Origin: Thermococcus sp.
GTDB taxonomy: Archaea > Methanobacteriota_B > Thermococci > Thermococcales > Thermococcaceae
Length of the DNA: 64,000 nt
NCBI RefSeq assembly: GCF_027063845.1
Contig: NZ_JAMOQU010000072.1
Coordinates: 57,071-121,070 of the forward strand
Direction: 5' to 3'
Shown here: piece after piece, positions 24,381 to 38,318 of the stretch
Position numbering within the stretch: position 1 is the stretch's first letter
Layout of the letters: every line of letters begins with the position of its first letter
Notes under the pieces: model-generated
What the model was told of the DNA's origin: nothing
What the model saw: only the letters and a program-made list of their open reading frames with translations
Database searches by the model: none
Translations under genes and position numbers: made by a program

Positions 24381-27300
24381 AAGCAAACAAAAGAATCGAA
24401 ATAGTAGGTCTAGTTATTACTAGTGTTGCACTTAGTATATTAGTTGGTAGAAAAGTACTATCAATGCCCGGCATCCCCATATTAGCAGAGCAAATAGAAA
24501 CATATACCGCGGATAATTTCTGGAAAGTTGTGTACCCCACATGGAATGAAAACACTGAAGTATTTAGCATAGCGGATTTCCCCAAACTATACTTGTATGC
24601 CATCATCAAGGGATTGAGCTATATATTTGGATTCTCCATTACAATTAAACTGTTCCTTATTCTGCCAAATGTGGTAGCTGTGCTCACTGCATATTACTTA
24701 GTAGAATATTTAATATTAAAAATAGGAAACAACAATGGCAAGTTTACTGAGATAATAAATAGGAATTCTTGGATATATCTCCTACTGCTCACCGTAAGCA
24801 TAACTTATGGGTTCAATCCATGGATTATGTGTCGAAGCAGGAACATAATACTAAGATGGCAGTATGCGCTAACGCCCCTGATAATCTATTTGTGGATGAA
24901 GATACTTACTGAAAAGAAAATCAAACCGACACAGATTGTAGCCATCTCTGCTATTCTGGCATTAGTCGAGACATCAAGGTTTATTGTAAAAATAGGTGTC
25001 CCATTAGCCGTATATATGCTTTCATATATAGTACTAAACCGCTCAGAGGTTAAAAAAGCGATAAAGAGAACGATATTAGTTGCATTGCTCTTTACAAGCT
25101 TTGTACTACCCATATATCTTCCTATTTTGTACCACTCAATGAACTCAGGAATACGAGCAGTCTCTGTTTTCAATCTTGATATGGTAGGTGGGGAAAAGCC
25201 CATTAATGTATTCTCCTTGTACTTTGTCCATTATATTGGAATAACATATAATATCCCCTTTGAATTAACAGAGAAATTCCCTTATTTTTTCATTACGATA
25301 TCAATTATATCCTTCATTGGGCTAATTTTATTAAAGAGGCATTTGTGGATTCCCCTAACAACAACAGTATTATTCCTTATTACCTTCATCTTTTCAGCGC
25401 TAAAGGATAGCCCGTTCTGGTTTATCCTTTCAACGGCATTTGGCGAGTATCCAACACTTGGAAGACTTTTCCGTCAGCCATACCACAACTCCCAAATGCT
25501 TCCATTATATTTGATAATACTCTTAGCATACACAGCAGGATACATCGTGCTAAAAAATTCAAAAAAGAACCGAACTATTGCAACGATATTTATGATTTTA
25601 GTCGGAGTTGCATCGCTGGCATCTAGTTGGCCGTTATTGACCGGAGATTTAAACGGATACTGGACCCCCTCTTCAATCCCTGAGGACTATATTAACGTTA
25701 ACAACTTGATTTCAAATAATACAACGTATCACGCACTATGGATTCCTGAATTCTGGGGAAGAAAGGCGGTATGGATAAAAGCCCAAAATCCATACAATGG
25801 ACCTCCAACAGGCATATTTGCAGTTAGGTCATCATCAATTCCCTCCTACGATTACCAACAATTCACATTCTTCAACTATTATTTCCCCATTCGCTCTCCA
25901 AATCCACGATATAATTTGACGTACCTTGGAGAATACTGGGATTTAATCTATGGAAGTCTTGGAATTAAGTACATAATAATTCATAATGATGTAAAATGGA
26001 ACAAAAATGATAGGTATTCAAGTGAACTCGTAGAACAAGCTATAAGGGAACTCTCAAAACTTGAAAGAATCCATGAAATATACTCCGGCGAATACATTAC
26101 TGTGTTCGAAATATCGAATGTGTCCCCACCAGTTTTGATAAGTGGACATCCAGTTATTGCATATACGGGTCTCACTGGATACCCCCCCGAAGTAGCGACT
26201 TTTAAAAAAGCCCCATTAGTATATAGGGAGCAGTATCTCAATATCCCACCATTAAACCAGGATATCGTACTAACATACAATGACATTTTCCCAAGTATCT
26301 TTGAACAAATAAAACAAAAATACATTGTTTCGCCAAGAATGCTTTCACAGGATTATTTTAAACCAAAAGATAATTGGACATATATTTATTCTTCTCAAGC
26401 AAGAGATTTCATCAAGTACCTAATCGACCTCAGACCACAATACACTTTCAATTTCGATTATGGGTTAGGGATAACATTTACAATGGCTCCAAATGCATCT
26501 ATCTCTTCAAGTATTCACATTGAACCTGGCCAATATGTACCGGTTATACGCCTATTAAAGAGCTCCATGGGAGGACTACTAAAGATAACTATAGACAATT
26601 ACACTTTCTACATAGATACTAATAGTACAATAAACTCTTTTGAGTATATACCACTATCCACAATATCCTTTAATTCCAAAGGTATTAAAATTAACATCAT
26701 TAATTTGAAGGGTCTAAATGCAATTAATTTCATAGCATTTATACCCAAAAATGAATATCAAGATGCGCTCAATCAGAGGGGCAAAAAACATGAAATGATA
26801 CTATACGAGCTTACACCTAATGTGTTTGAGCAGAAGGATGTAATATATGAGACTAATAAAAGTTCAATCACCGGATGGCAACTTAAGTTTACAAGCCCAA
26901 CGGGAGAACTTGTAGCTAATATAACTATTCCAAAAGTAGGGTTTTACAAAGTTAAAATTCAAGGTGACGGGATGTTTAGTGTTAAAATTTCAAACCAAAC
27001 ATTGATAATTAACACAATCAACTCATCTAGTGCAAATAGCACTCTTCTAAGACTATCCCCCGGCACAGACCGTATAGAGATAACCCCCTACCTGGGAATA
27101 CAATCGCTGCTCCCAGATTATTCTTTTGAAAACAACCTTAGCTCTTGGAGTTCAGGGAGTAACAAATTCACTAAGGAACTCTCAAACGACTCAATCCAAG
27201 GTAATCATAGCCTAATGGTTTATACTACCTCAACAAAGCCTCACACGTGGAGCTGGATTTGGAGTAATCCTATAAATGTAACACCTGGGAAAGAATACAT

Positions 27301-28090
27301 CATAATAACTCACGTCAAGATACAAAACACGAACGGAACTCATATTCCTATCGTTGGTTATTTCGAAAATCTTCACAAATGGAAACAGTTGAGGCAATGT
27401 CCCACAGGTAGAGTAGGAACAGGAACGTTTAACTGGACCGAGTATAAGTGTATAGTAAAAATTCCCGAGAACGTTACCAAAATCAGAATAGTCCTAAACG
27501 CAGGGTGGGTTCTCGACCCCTCCAAAGGGCCCGCAATAACATGGTTCGACGACATTGAAGTATATCCCTTAGATGAATTACCAACTATAGACTCAGTATG
27601 GCTCTACTCCGTCAACAATCCCAACGAGACCCTCGAGGACATCTTCAACGTCAACGAAACTCCCGCCACAGTCCAAAGCTACACAAAAATCAACCCAACC
27701 CTCTGGAAAGTCAAAGTCAGCGCCACGAAGCCGTTCTTCCTGACCTTCGCCGAGTCCTATGACCCGCTCTGGGAGGCGAGGGTCTACAAGGATGGAAAGC
27801 TCGTCGAGAAAGTCAAGCCCGTTCCAGTATACGGAGTCATAAACGGCTTCTGGATAAACCAGACCGGCAATTTAACAATAGTCCTCCGCTACACGCCCCA
27901 GGACTGGTTTGAGCTCGGCCTCAAGATTTCACTCACAATGTTTATCCTCAGCATGTTCTACATAATCCACGACTGGAGACGAGAAAAAGGGGACAGATGG
28001 GCGAGGAAGCTCGAAAAGATATTCACCAGAGCAATCACCGGCATTAAAAAGAGGTTCAAAAAAGTCATCGGAGGCGTGATTAAGAGATGA
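24377..28090 (+). CDS. Giant membrane glycan protein with carbohydrate-binding module, mosaic in composition
   Basis: A 1237-aa protein. The first ~410 residues contain about 10-12 membrane helices like GT-C glycosyltransferases. A long external part with many N-x-S/T sites follows, including a CBM4/9-like module (LPDYSFENNLSSWSSG ... ITWFDDIEVYPL, about residues 910-1070), then a final domain (FLTFAESYDPLWEARVY), one membrane helix and a basic tail. Codon use is strongly AT-rich up to about base 27,595, then abruptly GC-rich to the end, indicating a recombination joint near residue 1074. A glycosyltransferase or glycan-polymerising role is likely but unproven. Confidence 0.65.
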   Translation: MKANKRIEIVGLVITSVALSILVGRKVLSMPGIPILAEQIETYTADNFWKVVYPTWNENTEVFSIADFPKLYLYAIIKGLSYIFGFSITIKLFLILPNVVAVLTAYYLVEYLILKIGNNNGKFTEIINRNSWIYLLLLTVSITYGFNPWIMCRSRNIILRWQYALTPLIIYLWMKILTEKKIKPTQIVAISAILALVETSRFIVKIGVPLAVYMLSYIVLNRSEVKKAIKRTILVALLFTSFVLPIYLPILYHSMNSGIRAVSVFNLDMVGGEKPINVFSLYFVHYIGITYNIPFELTEKFPYFFITISIISFIGLILLKRHLWIPLTTTVLFLITFIFSALKDSPFWFILSTAFGEYPTLGRLFRQPYHNSQMLPLYLIILLAYTAGYIVLKNSKKNRTIATIFMILVGVASLASSWPLLTGDLNGYWTPSSIPEDYINVNNLISNNTTYHALWIPEFWGRKAVWIKAQNPYNGPPTGIFAVRSSSIPSYDYQQFTFFNYYFPIRSPNPRYNLTYLGEYWDLIYGSLGIKYIIIHNDVKWNKNDRYSSELVEQAIRELSKLERIHEIYSGEYITVFEISNVSPPVLISGHPVIAYTGLTGYPPEVATFKKAPLVYREQYLNIPPLNQDIVLTYNDIFPSIFEQIKQKYIVSPRMLSQDYFKPKDNWTYIYSSQARDFIKYLIDLRPQYTFNFDYGLGITFTMAPNASISSSIHIEPGQYVPVIRLLKSSMGGLLKITIDNYTFYIDTNSTINSFEYIPLSTISFNSKGIKINIINLKGLNAINFIAFIPKNEYQDALNQRGKKHEMILYELTPNVFEQKDVIYETNKSSITGWQLKFTSPTGELVANITIPKVGFYKVKIQGDGMFSVKISNQTLIINTINSSSANSTLLRLSPGTDRIEITPYLGIQSLLPDYSFENNLSSWSSGSNKFTKELSNDSIQGNHSLMVYTTSTKPHTWSWIWSNPINVTPGKEYIIITHVKIQNTNGTHIPIVGYFENLHKWKQLRQCPTGRVGTGTFNWTEYKCIVKIPENVTKIRIVLNAGWVLDPSKGPAITWFDDIEVYPLDELPTIDSVWLYSVNNPNETLEDIFNVNETPATVQSYTKINPTLWKVKVSATKPFFLTFAESYDPLWEARVYKDGKLVEKVKPVPVYGVINGFWINQTGNLTIVLRYTPQDWFELGLKISLTMFILSMFYIIHDWRREKGDRWARKLEKIFTRAITGIKKRFKKVIGGVIKR

Positions 28091-29406
28091 AGCGCCTATC
28101 AGCAATTGTGGTGGCTTTCTTTGTATTAACCCTTGCAACGGCCTCGGGGTGGTGGGGCAACGGGGTCCAAGTATCCGAAACTGACAGTACCACCAAGCTC
28201 ACCTCAAACTCAACGGGAATCCATACTGCAATATCCCCCAAACTTCCCGCCAATGAGACTTGGAACGTTTCCTTTGAAGTTAAGAGTTCCGTTAGCTCAC
28301 TTCTTGTCGAACCGGCTTACTTCAACGGTACGAAGTTCCTGTTCGCAAAGAGCCCCGTTCCAGTAAGCCTCAAAACCTCAGAGTGGGGCAGGGTGTCTGT
28401 AATCATCCCCTCTGAAGAGAAAGCCCAGTTCTCCGCACTCGTGTTCATAATAAACGGAACTGGAACCGTTGAGGTTAATGACTTCAGCGCCAGCAAAGCG
28501 AAGGGTCAACAGACCAGCCAGACCCAGACAGGGACCCTCCAACCAACCGCACAGAAAGGAGGAATAAGCAACGTTACCGGAAGCAACTCGGACATAATCG
28601 TTACCGTGATACTTAACGGAACGTATAAGTCCGGGGGCACGTTAAGGGCAGACTTCTATATAACCAGCCGGGAGAAAACGTTCACTAGGGTAGATATTAG
28701 CCTTAAGGTGTACTATCACGGGATTAAGGTGTTTTCATACTCCCATCCTTCTTGGAGAGAGTACAGACCCGGAAAAACCGTCCATATCTACAAGGAATCC
28801 CGGCTACCGATTCTAACTCCTCCGGGCAGGTATGAACTCATCTTCACAATAACTCCCGAGGGGGGAACCCCCCTAACGTTAACGGCGGAGATTCAGGTAA
28901 AACCCACCATTGAATGGTTCGTTCTAGTATTATTCTTCGTGGGCGCAATCGTGGGACTTATTTACGTTCTCATCCGGCACAAATGGGTTCTTAAAAATGC
29001 CTTCAGATGGTACTCCAAGCTCTCTATAGGTCAGAGGTTCGTACTTTATGCGGTTATAGGCCTGAGCACCTCAGCGCTCATACTGGCCGCGGGAGCAGAG
29101 AACCTCGCAAACGACGTGGCAATTTTTGTTTACTATCTCCTCCTTATGGGAGTGCTAAACCTTTGGGTGGAGTACTTTGAACCAAAGCGGGATAACCCGG
29201 AACTTCGCTTTGGGTTCAGTCTCATCCTCATTGGGTGCCTCTCGTACCTGTCAAGGGATACCCTCATGAAATATCCAGCGTTTTTGCTGTGGTTGCTGGG
29301 AACAGCTCTCATAGTCAAAATGGTCCTCCGTAGTATAATAGATAAAAGAAAACCCTCAACCCCCAGCACCATAAAAAATATCGAAGGATTGAAACAATCG
29401 AAATAA
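28087..29406 (+). CDS. Exported membrane protein of the glycan locus, unknown function
   Basis: A 439-aa protein with a signal peptide (MKRLSAIVVAFFVLTLATASG), an external part of about 265 residues with many N-x-S/T sites and a Q/T-rich linker (QQTSQTQTGTLQPTAQ), then about 5-6 membrane helices from IEWFVLVLFFVGAIVGLIYVL onward, and a basic tail. I do not recognise a family. It overlaps the giant gene by 4 bases, so it is probably translated with it. It could be a partner in glycan assembly or a glycosylated surface protein. Confidence 0.6.
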   Translation: MKRLSAIVVAFFVLTLATASGWWGNGVQVSETDSTTKLTSNSTGIHTAISPKLPANETWNVSFEVKSSVSSLLVEPAYFNGTKFLFAKSPVPVSLKTSEWGRVSVIIPSEEKAQFSALVFIINGTGTVEVNDFSASKAKGQQTSQTQTGTLQPTAQKGGISNVTGSNSDIIVTVILNGTYKSGGTLRADFYITSREKTFTRVDISLKVYYHGIKVFSYSHPSWREYRPGKTVHIYKESRLPILTPPGRYELIFTITPEGGTPLTLTAEIQVKPTIEWFVLVLFFVGAIVGLIYVLIRHKWVLKNAFRWYSKLSIGQRFVLYAVIGLSTSALILAAGAENLANDVAIFVYYLLLMGVLNLWVEYFEPKRDNPELRFGFSLILIGCLSYLSRDTLMKYPAFLLWLLGTALIVKMVLRSIIDKRKPSTPSTIKNIEGLKQSK

Positions 29407-29451
29407 CCGGGAAACGGAAGAAGGCTTTATAATCATCAGAAAGGGTGGGCA

Positions 29452-30819
29452 ATGATGAGCCGGAAGAGAGTCTTAGCACTCCTGTGGGCAACCCTAATCC
29501 TAGCACCGTTTCACCTGCTCAGGCTTTTTCAGGATGAAATGTTGTATATGATACTCTCAAGAGATGCTTGGCATCTGATAATGAGACCAAGGTCATCACT
29601 GGTATTCATCCTAACGTCTCCACTGACAGCCATCGGAAACGTCGATGTGTGGGTAACTCTCCTCAGGCTCTCAACGTCCTTTGTAACCCTTGCCAACGTT
29701 CTCCTAGTGTACGAGCTCGCCAAGAAGAGGTTCGGAGAAAAGCCCGCGTTCATAGGAGCCCTGCTATTTATAACTTCATTCACGGTCCTACGGTACGGAG
29801 CTCGCTACACCCTCGAACCTTGGGGAGTCTTCTTCGTGCTCCTGGCGATATACCTGACAGAAAAAAGCCCCGCGCTCGCCGGCCTGTGCATCGGTCTTTC
29901 ATTTGCGTCGAGGGAAACGTGGCTCACGACGATTCCCTTCTTCCTGCTGTACCTGAGAATCATAAGAAAAAGGGACTTCTGGCGGGCGCTGGTAACCGCG
30001 AGCGCGCCCGTCCTCCCAACGTTCCTGCTGATGGCCGGGATAGGGATTCAACGGAGCCCTATTGAATATAACTCAAGAATTTTCATCCAGTGGGGATTCG
30101 AGGCAGTGGAACTCGAAATACGGGCGTGGGGCCTGTTCGCCATAGCATACCTCCTGATAACACTTGGGTTTCTCGGGGCGCTACTCTTCGCCGAAAAAAG
30201 GCTACGCAGGGAGATAGCCCTGCTGGCGCTTCCCTCAGTTCTCACGCTGGGAGGAGTTTTCGGCTTCCTCCTAAACGGGCCCTTTGAGAGGTACACCTAC
30301 GGACCGCTCGCACTCATGAGCATTTACTCTGGCTGGGGTCTCCTCAGGGCGTATGATTGGGCTAAAAACCACGTCCCTGTAATCAAGCCAGCGCTCAAGA
30401 AGGTAGTTGCCCTCTTCATAGGCCTCCAGCTCATCGCTATGAACATCGCGGTCGTTGAAATGAGCAACATCGGGGCGAAAGGAATCCAGGATTACGGATA
30501 CTGGCACGACAGAAAGGTGTTCAGAATTCTAGAGGAATACGCCAAATCGACGGACTCTTTCGGGGGAACACCACACCCGGGGCTCCTAGGCTTTGAAAAC
30601 TGGACATGGGCGGACAGAAACCTCACGCGCGTTCTTCTGAAGAACCCAGACTGGCTGATAACGTTCAGGGCCTGGGCGGAGGTGAACCAGAGCGCTGTAC
30701 ATGATGGCGCCGTTGAGGTCTGGGAGACTGGACCGTACCTGATAGTCCACCGAAAAACGAGCCTCCCGATGAAGAACTGCGTCATTCCGAGGAATTTCAC
30801 GTTCTGGAGGAAGCCGTGA
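29452..30819 (+). CDS. GT39/ArnT-like membrane glycosyltransferase
   Basis: A 455-aa polytopic protein of the GT-C fold. The first external loop carries the acidic pair FQDEMLY, followed by a PMT-like helix pattern (LLFITSFTVLRYGARYTLEPWGVFF and GLSFASRETW). Family members use lipid-phosphate sugars on the outer face. A TATA-like CTTTATAATC lies about 25 bases upstream, so it has its own promoter. Its 3' end overlaps the convergent GT4 gene by 23 bases. Confidence 0.75.
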   Translation: MMSRKRVLALLWATLILAPFHLLRLFQDEMLYMILSRDAWHLIMRPRSSLVFILTSPLTAIGNVDVWVTLLRLSTSFVTLANVLLVYELAKKRFGEKPAFIGALLFITSFTVLRYGARYTLEPWGVFFVLLAIYLTEKSPALAGLCIGLSFASRETWLTTIPFFLLYLRIIRKRDFWRALVTASAPVLPTFLLMAGIGIQRSPIEYNSRIFIQWGFEAVELEIRAWGLFAIAYLLITLGFLGALLFAEKRLRREIALLALPSVLTLGGVFGFLLNGPFERYTYGPLALMSIYSGWGLLRAYDWAKNHVPVIKPALKKVVALFIGLQLIAMNIAVVEMSNIGAKGIQDYGYWHDRKVFRILEEYAKSTDSFGGTPHPGLLGFENWTWADRNLTRVLLKNPDWLITFRAWAEVNQSAVHDGAVEVWETGPYLIVHRKTSLPMKNCVIPRNFTFWRKP

Positions 30820-31864
30820 GGGCCTCAAAGCGCCTCCTAGCGAGAACACCCATCTTTCTGAGGAGTTTTCTGTTGGAGAGCAGTTCTCGTAGGGCCCTCT
30901 CAAGGGAGTCCTTGTCGGCATCAACGAGAACCCCACCCTTCCCAGCCTCAACGATAATAGGAAACTCCCCGGATTTGCTAACGAGCACTGGAGTTCCAAA
31001 GGCCATGGCCTCAACAACGACCTTACCAAAGGCCTCGCTTTCGGAGGAAGGGAGGGCAAGAAGGAGAGCATTTCGGTAGAGCTCTTCGAGCTCGTCGTCT
31101 TCAACGAAGCCCTTAAAGACAACCTTCCCCTCAATGCCGAGCTCCTCTACCAGTGCCCGATAGTGGGGCACCATATCACCCGAGCCCACGACCACGAGGG
31201 TGACGTCTGGAAATGAGTTGCGAAGCCCACTAAAGGCCCGCAGGAGAAGCTCAAGGTTCTTCCAGCGGTGGGCCCGCGTCAGCTGACCGACGAAGAGAAC
31301 GTAACGTCCGCCGTAGTGGGGAGTGGCTTTGAGATACCGCTCCTCAACCGGGGGGTACCTGACCCGCGACCTGAAGCCCTTGGCGCGGAGAACCCTAGAA
31401 ACGTACCTTGAAACGGCAACGAGTTCAACGCCCCTGAGAGTCAGCCTCTCTACGGTCCGCTCGTATAGACCGGCGAGAAAATCGATGAGGGAGCCCTTTT
31501 TGAGGGAGCCGGTGTGGTAGAAGACCGTCACTGAGACTCCAAGGAGTTTTCCCACAAGGGAAGCAACGTCGGCGTAAAAGGGAACGGGGGTATGGGCGAT
31601 TATCCGGTCAAAGCCCTCTGCCCTCACGAGAGAAATGAGTTCAAAGGGAAGGGTCAGCCGGACGGGTGTGTTTGAGATAATGACGTGAGGACGCTGGCGT
31701 ATAACCCGGACATTCCCGAGGGTCTCGACCCGGGGCTTTCCCCTGGTGGCGCACAGGACGGTAACCTCTCCCTCCGATGCAAGCTCCCTGGAGAGGGCGT
31801 GGGCGTAGCGTTCAAGCCCGCCCCCCTCCGGAAAGAAATAGGGAGACACCGCGAGAACCTTCAA
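30797..31864 (-). CDS. Glycosyltransferase family 4
   Basis: A 355-aa GT-B enzyme: MKVLAVSPYFFPEGGGLERYAHALSR at the N-terminus, FVGQLTRAHRWKNLELLL and the donor-site SSESEAFGKVVVEAMAFGTPVLVS in the C-terminal domain. It is the second gene of a two-gene minus-strand unit with the GT2 protein. It is GC-rich like the chromosome backbone. Substrate unknown. Confidence 0.85.
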   Translation of the reverse strand: MKVLAVSPYFFPEGGGLERYAHALSRELASEGEVTVLCATRGKPRVETLGNVRVIRQRPHVIISNTPVRLTLPFELISLVRAEGFDRIIAHTPVPFYADVASLVGKLLGVSVTVFYHTGSLKKGSLIDFLAGLYERTVERLTLRGVELVAVSRYVSRVLRAKGFRSRVRYPPVEERYLKATPHYGGRYVLFVGQLTRAHRWKNLELLLRAFSGLRNSFPDVTLVVVGSGDMVPHYRALVEELGIEGKVVFKGFVEDDELEELYRNALLLALPSSESEAFGKVVVEAMAFGTPVLVSKSGEFPIIVEAGKGGVLVDADKDSLERALRELLSNRKLLRKMGVLARRRFEALTASSRT

Positions 31865-31867
31865 TGG

Positions 31868-32983
31868 CTAACCCTCCTTCAGCATAAGGATGCTCACGAA
31901 GAACGAGAAGAAGGCGAGCTGTATTCCGAGCGCTATCAGTGTCATGACGAGCACCGCCTGCTTTATCTCAAATAGCGCACCGTAACCGCTGGAACGCCAC
32001 TTGAGGAAAATCATTAATCCCAGGACGAGGCCCGCGCCGATGAGCACCGCTGAGAGGAGCAGTCCTTCTTCAAGGATGGAATACCTCATAAAGAACTTTG
32101 TAATCCTGTCCGGCTTTTCGAGACCCTCTCTCGCGGCGTAAACCTTGCTGAATATTCCAAAGTTGATAATGTGGAAGCCAACAATCACGAGAAGGCTGGC
32201 GAGGATTAGGGAGTGAACCCTAAGGGGGTTGGTGTTGTAGGCGTATACCATAAGACCCATGCCAGAAAGGACGAGAACGATTCCAGGAAGCAGGAAAAGA
32301 TATGACGGCGAGTAAAGCAACATGAGGCGGAGGTGGCGCCAGCCGTCGCGGAAGGAGCTGAGCTTTGATTCCCCGATGCGGGGGTGGTATGTTATCGGGA
32401 CCTCCTTAATCCTGAGCCCCGCCTTCGCCGCCTCGATGACCATCTCGCTCGCAAACTCCATTCCTCTGCACTTCAGCGGAAGCTTCTCCAGGGCGTCCCT
32501 GCGTATGGCCCTGAACCCGCAGTGGGCGTCGGACACGTTAGTCTTAAAGAGAACGTTCAGGATTTTCGTCAGAAGGGGATTCCCTATATACCTGTGAAGC
32601 CAGGGCATGGCACCCCTCTTGATTTCACCTCTGAGGCGGGTGCACATAACGAGGTCAGCCTCGTCCCTAAAGAGGGGCTCCAAGAGCTTTGGAAGCTCTG
32701 AGAAATCGTAGCTACCATCCGGGTCGCCCATGACTATGTACTTGCCCCTGGCGTGTTTGAACCCGGTGATATAGGCGTCCCCATAACCCTTGTCCCCCTG
32801 CCTGATTACGATAGCACCAAGGGAGCGGGCTATTTCAGGGGTTCTGTCCGAGCTCTTGTCGACAACGATTATCTCGTACGACAGACCCATCCTCTCAAGT
32901 GCTTCTCTCACCTTGGGCAATACAACTGAAATTGCCTCTTCCTCGTTCATTGTTGGGAGCACTACGGAAACGTCAACGCACAT
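31868..32983 (-). CDS. GT2 dolichyl-phosphate-sugar synthase with C-terminal membrane domain
   Basis: A 371-aa protein. N-terminal GT2 domain with VSVVLPTMNEEEAI, VVDKSSDRTPEI and GDPDGSYDF (DxD), and CGFRAIRRD typical of DPM1/GT2 lipid-linked enzymes. From about residue 230 there are four membrane helices in two pairs. It probably makes polyprenyl-phosphate hexose for the GT-C enzymes of this locus. It is divergent from the TasA-like gene across a 139-base gap holding both promoters. Confidence 0.82.
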   Translation of the reverse strand: MCVDVSVVLPTMNEEEAISVVLPKVREALERMGLSYEIIVVDKSSDRTPEIARSLGAIVIRQGDKGYGDAYITGFKHARGKYIVMGDPDGSYDFSELPKLLEPLFRDEADLVMCTRLRGEIKRGAMPWLHRYIGNPLLTKILNVLFKTNVSDAHCGFRAIRRDALEKLPLKCRGMEFASEMVIEAAKAGLRIKEVPITYHPRIGESKLSSFRDGWRHLRLMLLYSPSYLFLLPGIVLVLSGMGLMVYAYNTNPLRVHSLILASLLVIVGFHIINFGIFSKVYAAREGLEKPDRITKFFMRYSILEEGLLLSAVLIGAGLVLGLMIFLKWRSSGYGALFEIKQAVLVMTLIALGIQLAFFSFFVSILMLKEG

Positions 32984-33122
32984 AGCACTTCCCTCGCCAG
33001 ACTCATGGGGTATACCACCGAATCGTTTTTAGGATTTGCCCACATAAATACTCTAACAAGTAGAAACATTTTTAAGGGAAACAGGCGTATTATCTCCGTA
33101 ACTACAACTGGAGGCTGTAAAA
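32984..33122. promoter_or_regulatory. Divergent promoter region between GT2 and TasA-like gene
   Basis: For the plus-strand gene, CATTTTTAAGGG (about 33067-33078) is a likely TATA box and GGAGGCTG a ribosome binding site before the ATG. For the minus-strand gene, TTTATGTGGGC-type sequence around 33040-33050 is a weaker candidate. No other feature is seen. Confidence 0.4.
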
Positions 33123-33689
33123 ATGAGACGAACAATAGTTGGTATACTCCTGCTGGCAATACTCGCCCTGGCAGGAGTGGCCAAATCCCACTTCACAGAC
33201 ACGGCAATCTCTAAGGGCAACACCGTGACAACCGCCGAGTTCGACATCGCCATAAGTAAGGACGGAAAGCGCTTCTACAACGAGCTTAAGCTCTTCGACC
33301 TGAGCAACCTGCTCCCGGGGGAGAAGAAAAACGTGACATTCCTCGTCAAGAACAGGGGCACGGTCACGATGAACCGGCTGACACTGACGCTGAACGTCCG
33401 AAACTACGAGGTGAAGATGTCCCCGGCGGAGAAAGCCGTTGATTCAACACCCGAAAAGGGAGAACTCGGAAAGTGGCTGGTTCTGAAAACAATCAGCGTG
33501 AACGGGAAGCCCGTGCTCGTGAACAAAACCCTCGACGAGCTCAGCGGGAAGACGATATCCCTGCCGGTAAAGCTCAAGCCAGGGGAGAAGGCCGAAGTAA
33601 GGATGACCTTTGACCTCCCGGTCGAGGCGGGCAACGAGTGTCAGACCGATGGAATAGACGTGACGCTTAGGCTCGACGCGAGCCAGTGA
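33123..33689 (+). CDS. TasA/camelysin-like secreted protein
   Basis: A 188-aa exported protein: signal MRRTIVGILLLAILALAGVAKS, then HFTDTAISKGNTVTTAEFDI, the post-cleavage pattern of SipW-processed TasA/camelysin proteins (short spacer, asparagine-threonine strand, then FDI). A beta-sandwich follows with LLPGEKKNVTFLVKN, typical of this fold, and LPVKLKPGEKAEVRMTF. There is no second membrane anchor. TasA-like proteins form biofilm fibres in bacteria; the signal peptidase at 8943-10001 could process this one. The gene has its own promoter and stands alone. Confidence 0.7.
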   Translation: MRRTIVGILLLAILALAGVAKSHFTDTAISKGNTVTTAEFDIAISKDGKRFYNELKLFDLSNLLPGEKKNVTFLVKNRGTVTMNRLTLTLNVRNYEVKMSPAEKAVDSTPEKGELGKWLVLKTISVNGKPVLVNKTLDELSGKTISLPVKLKPGEKAEVRMTFDLPVEAGNECQTDGIDVTLRLDASQ

Positions 33690-33728
33690 GCTTTTATACT
33701 TCCCCCACCTTCTCCCTCAGGTGGGAGC

Positions 33729-34522
33729 ATGATTGGAATCGTATTCGACATGGACGGCGTCATCTACCGCGGAAACCAACCAATTGAGGGTTCGCGGGAG
33801 GTAATCGAATACCTGAGGGAGGAGGGTATTCCATTCGTCTTCCTCACCAACAACTCGACCAGAACGCCCAGCATGTACAGGCAGAAGCTCCTCTCGATGG
33901 GAATAGACGTCCTGGCGGAGAGAATAGTTACCTCGGGCCTCGCCACGAGGCTCTACATGGCCAAGCATATGGAACCCTGGAAAATCTTCGTCATCGGTGG
34001 AGATGGCCTCCACGAGGAGATGGAAAAGCTGGGCTGGGGCGTTGTAAGCCTCGAAGAGTGCAGGGAAGGAAAATGGAAGGAAATCGGGCACGTTGTGGTT
34101 GGTCTCGACCCCAAGCTAACCTACGAGAAGCTCAAGTACGGGACGCTCGCAATAAGGAACGGGGCGACATTTATAGGAACGAACCCCGACACCACTTACC
34201 CGGCGGAGGAGGGGCTCTACCCCGGAGCGGGGGCAATAATAGCGTCGCTGAAGGCCTCAACCGACAGGGAGCCTATAATAATCGGAAAGCCCAACGAGCC
34301 CGTGTATGAAATCGTGAGGGAAAAGCTCGGACCAGTTGATGAAATCTGGATGGTGGGGGACAGGCTTGACACGGACATTGCCTTTGCGAAGCGCTTCGGC
34401 ATGAAGGCGATAATGGTTCTCACAGGTGTGAGCACCTTAGAGGACGTCGAGCGGAGTGGTGTTAAGCCCGACCTCGTTCTGCCAAGCGTGAAGGAACTCC
34501 TAGACCACCTGAGGGTTGTGGA

Positions 34523-34526
<4 letters not shown>
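33729..34526 (+). CDS. HAD superfamily phosphatase, NagD/class IIA
   Basis: A 265-aa phosphatase. Catalytic motif I is FDMDGVIYRG, motif II is in LTNNSTR, the IIA cap follows, and motif III/IV are IIGKPNEP and MVGDRLDTDIAFAKRFG. Substrates of this subgroup are small phosphorylated metabolites. A TATA box CTTTTATACT lies about 30 bases upstream, implying a very short leader. It overlaps the ferritin-like gene by 4 bases. Confidence 0.88.
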
Positions 34527-38315
<3,789 letters not shown>

Positions 38316-38318
38316 GGG

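Noticed and set aside
33704-33725. CCCACCT/AGGTGGG hairpin over the HAD gene ribosome binding site
   Set aside because: The TATA box at 33691-33700 places the transcript start near 33721, so the hairpin is mostly upstream of the mRNA. It could matter only for read-through transcripts.
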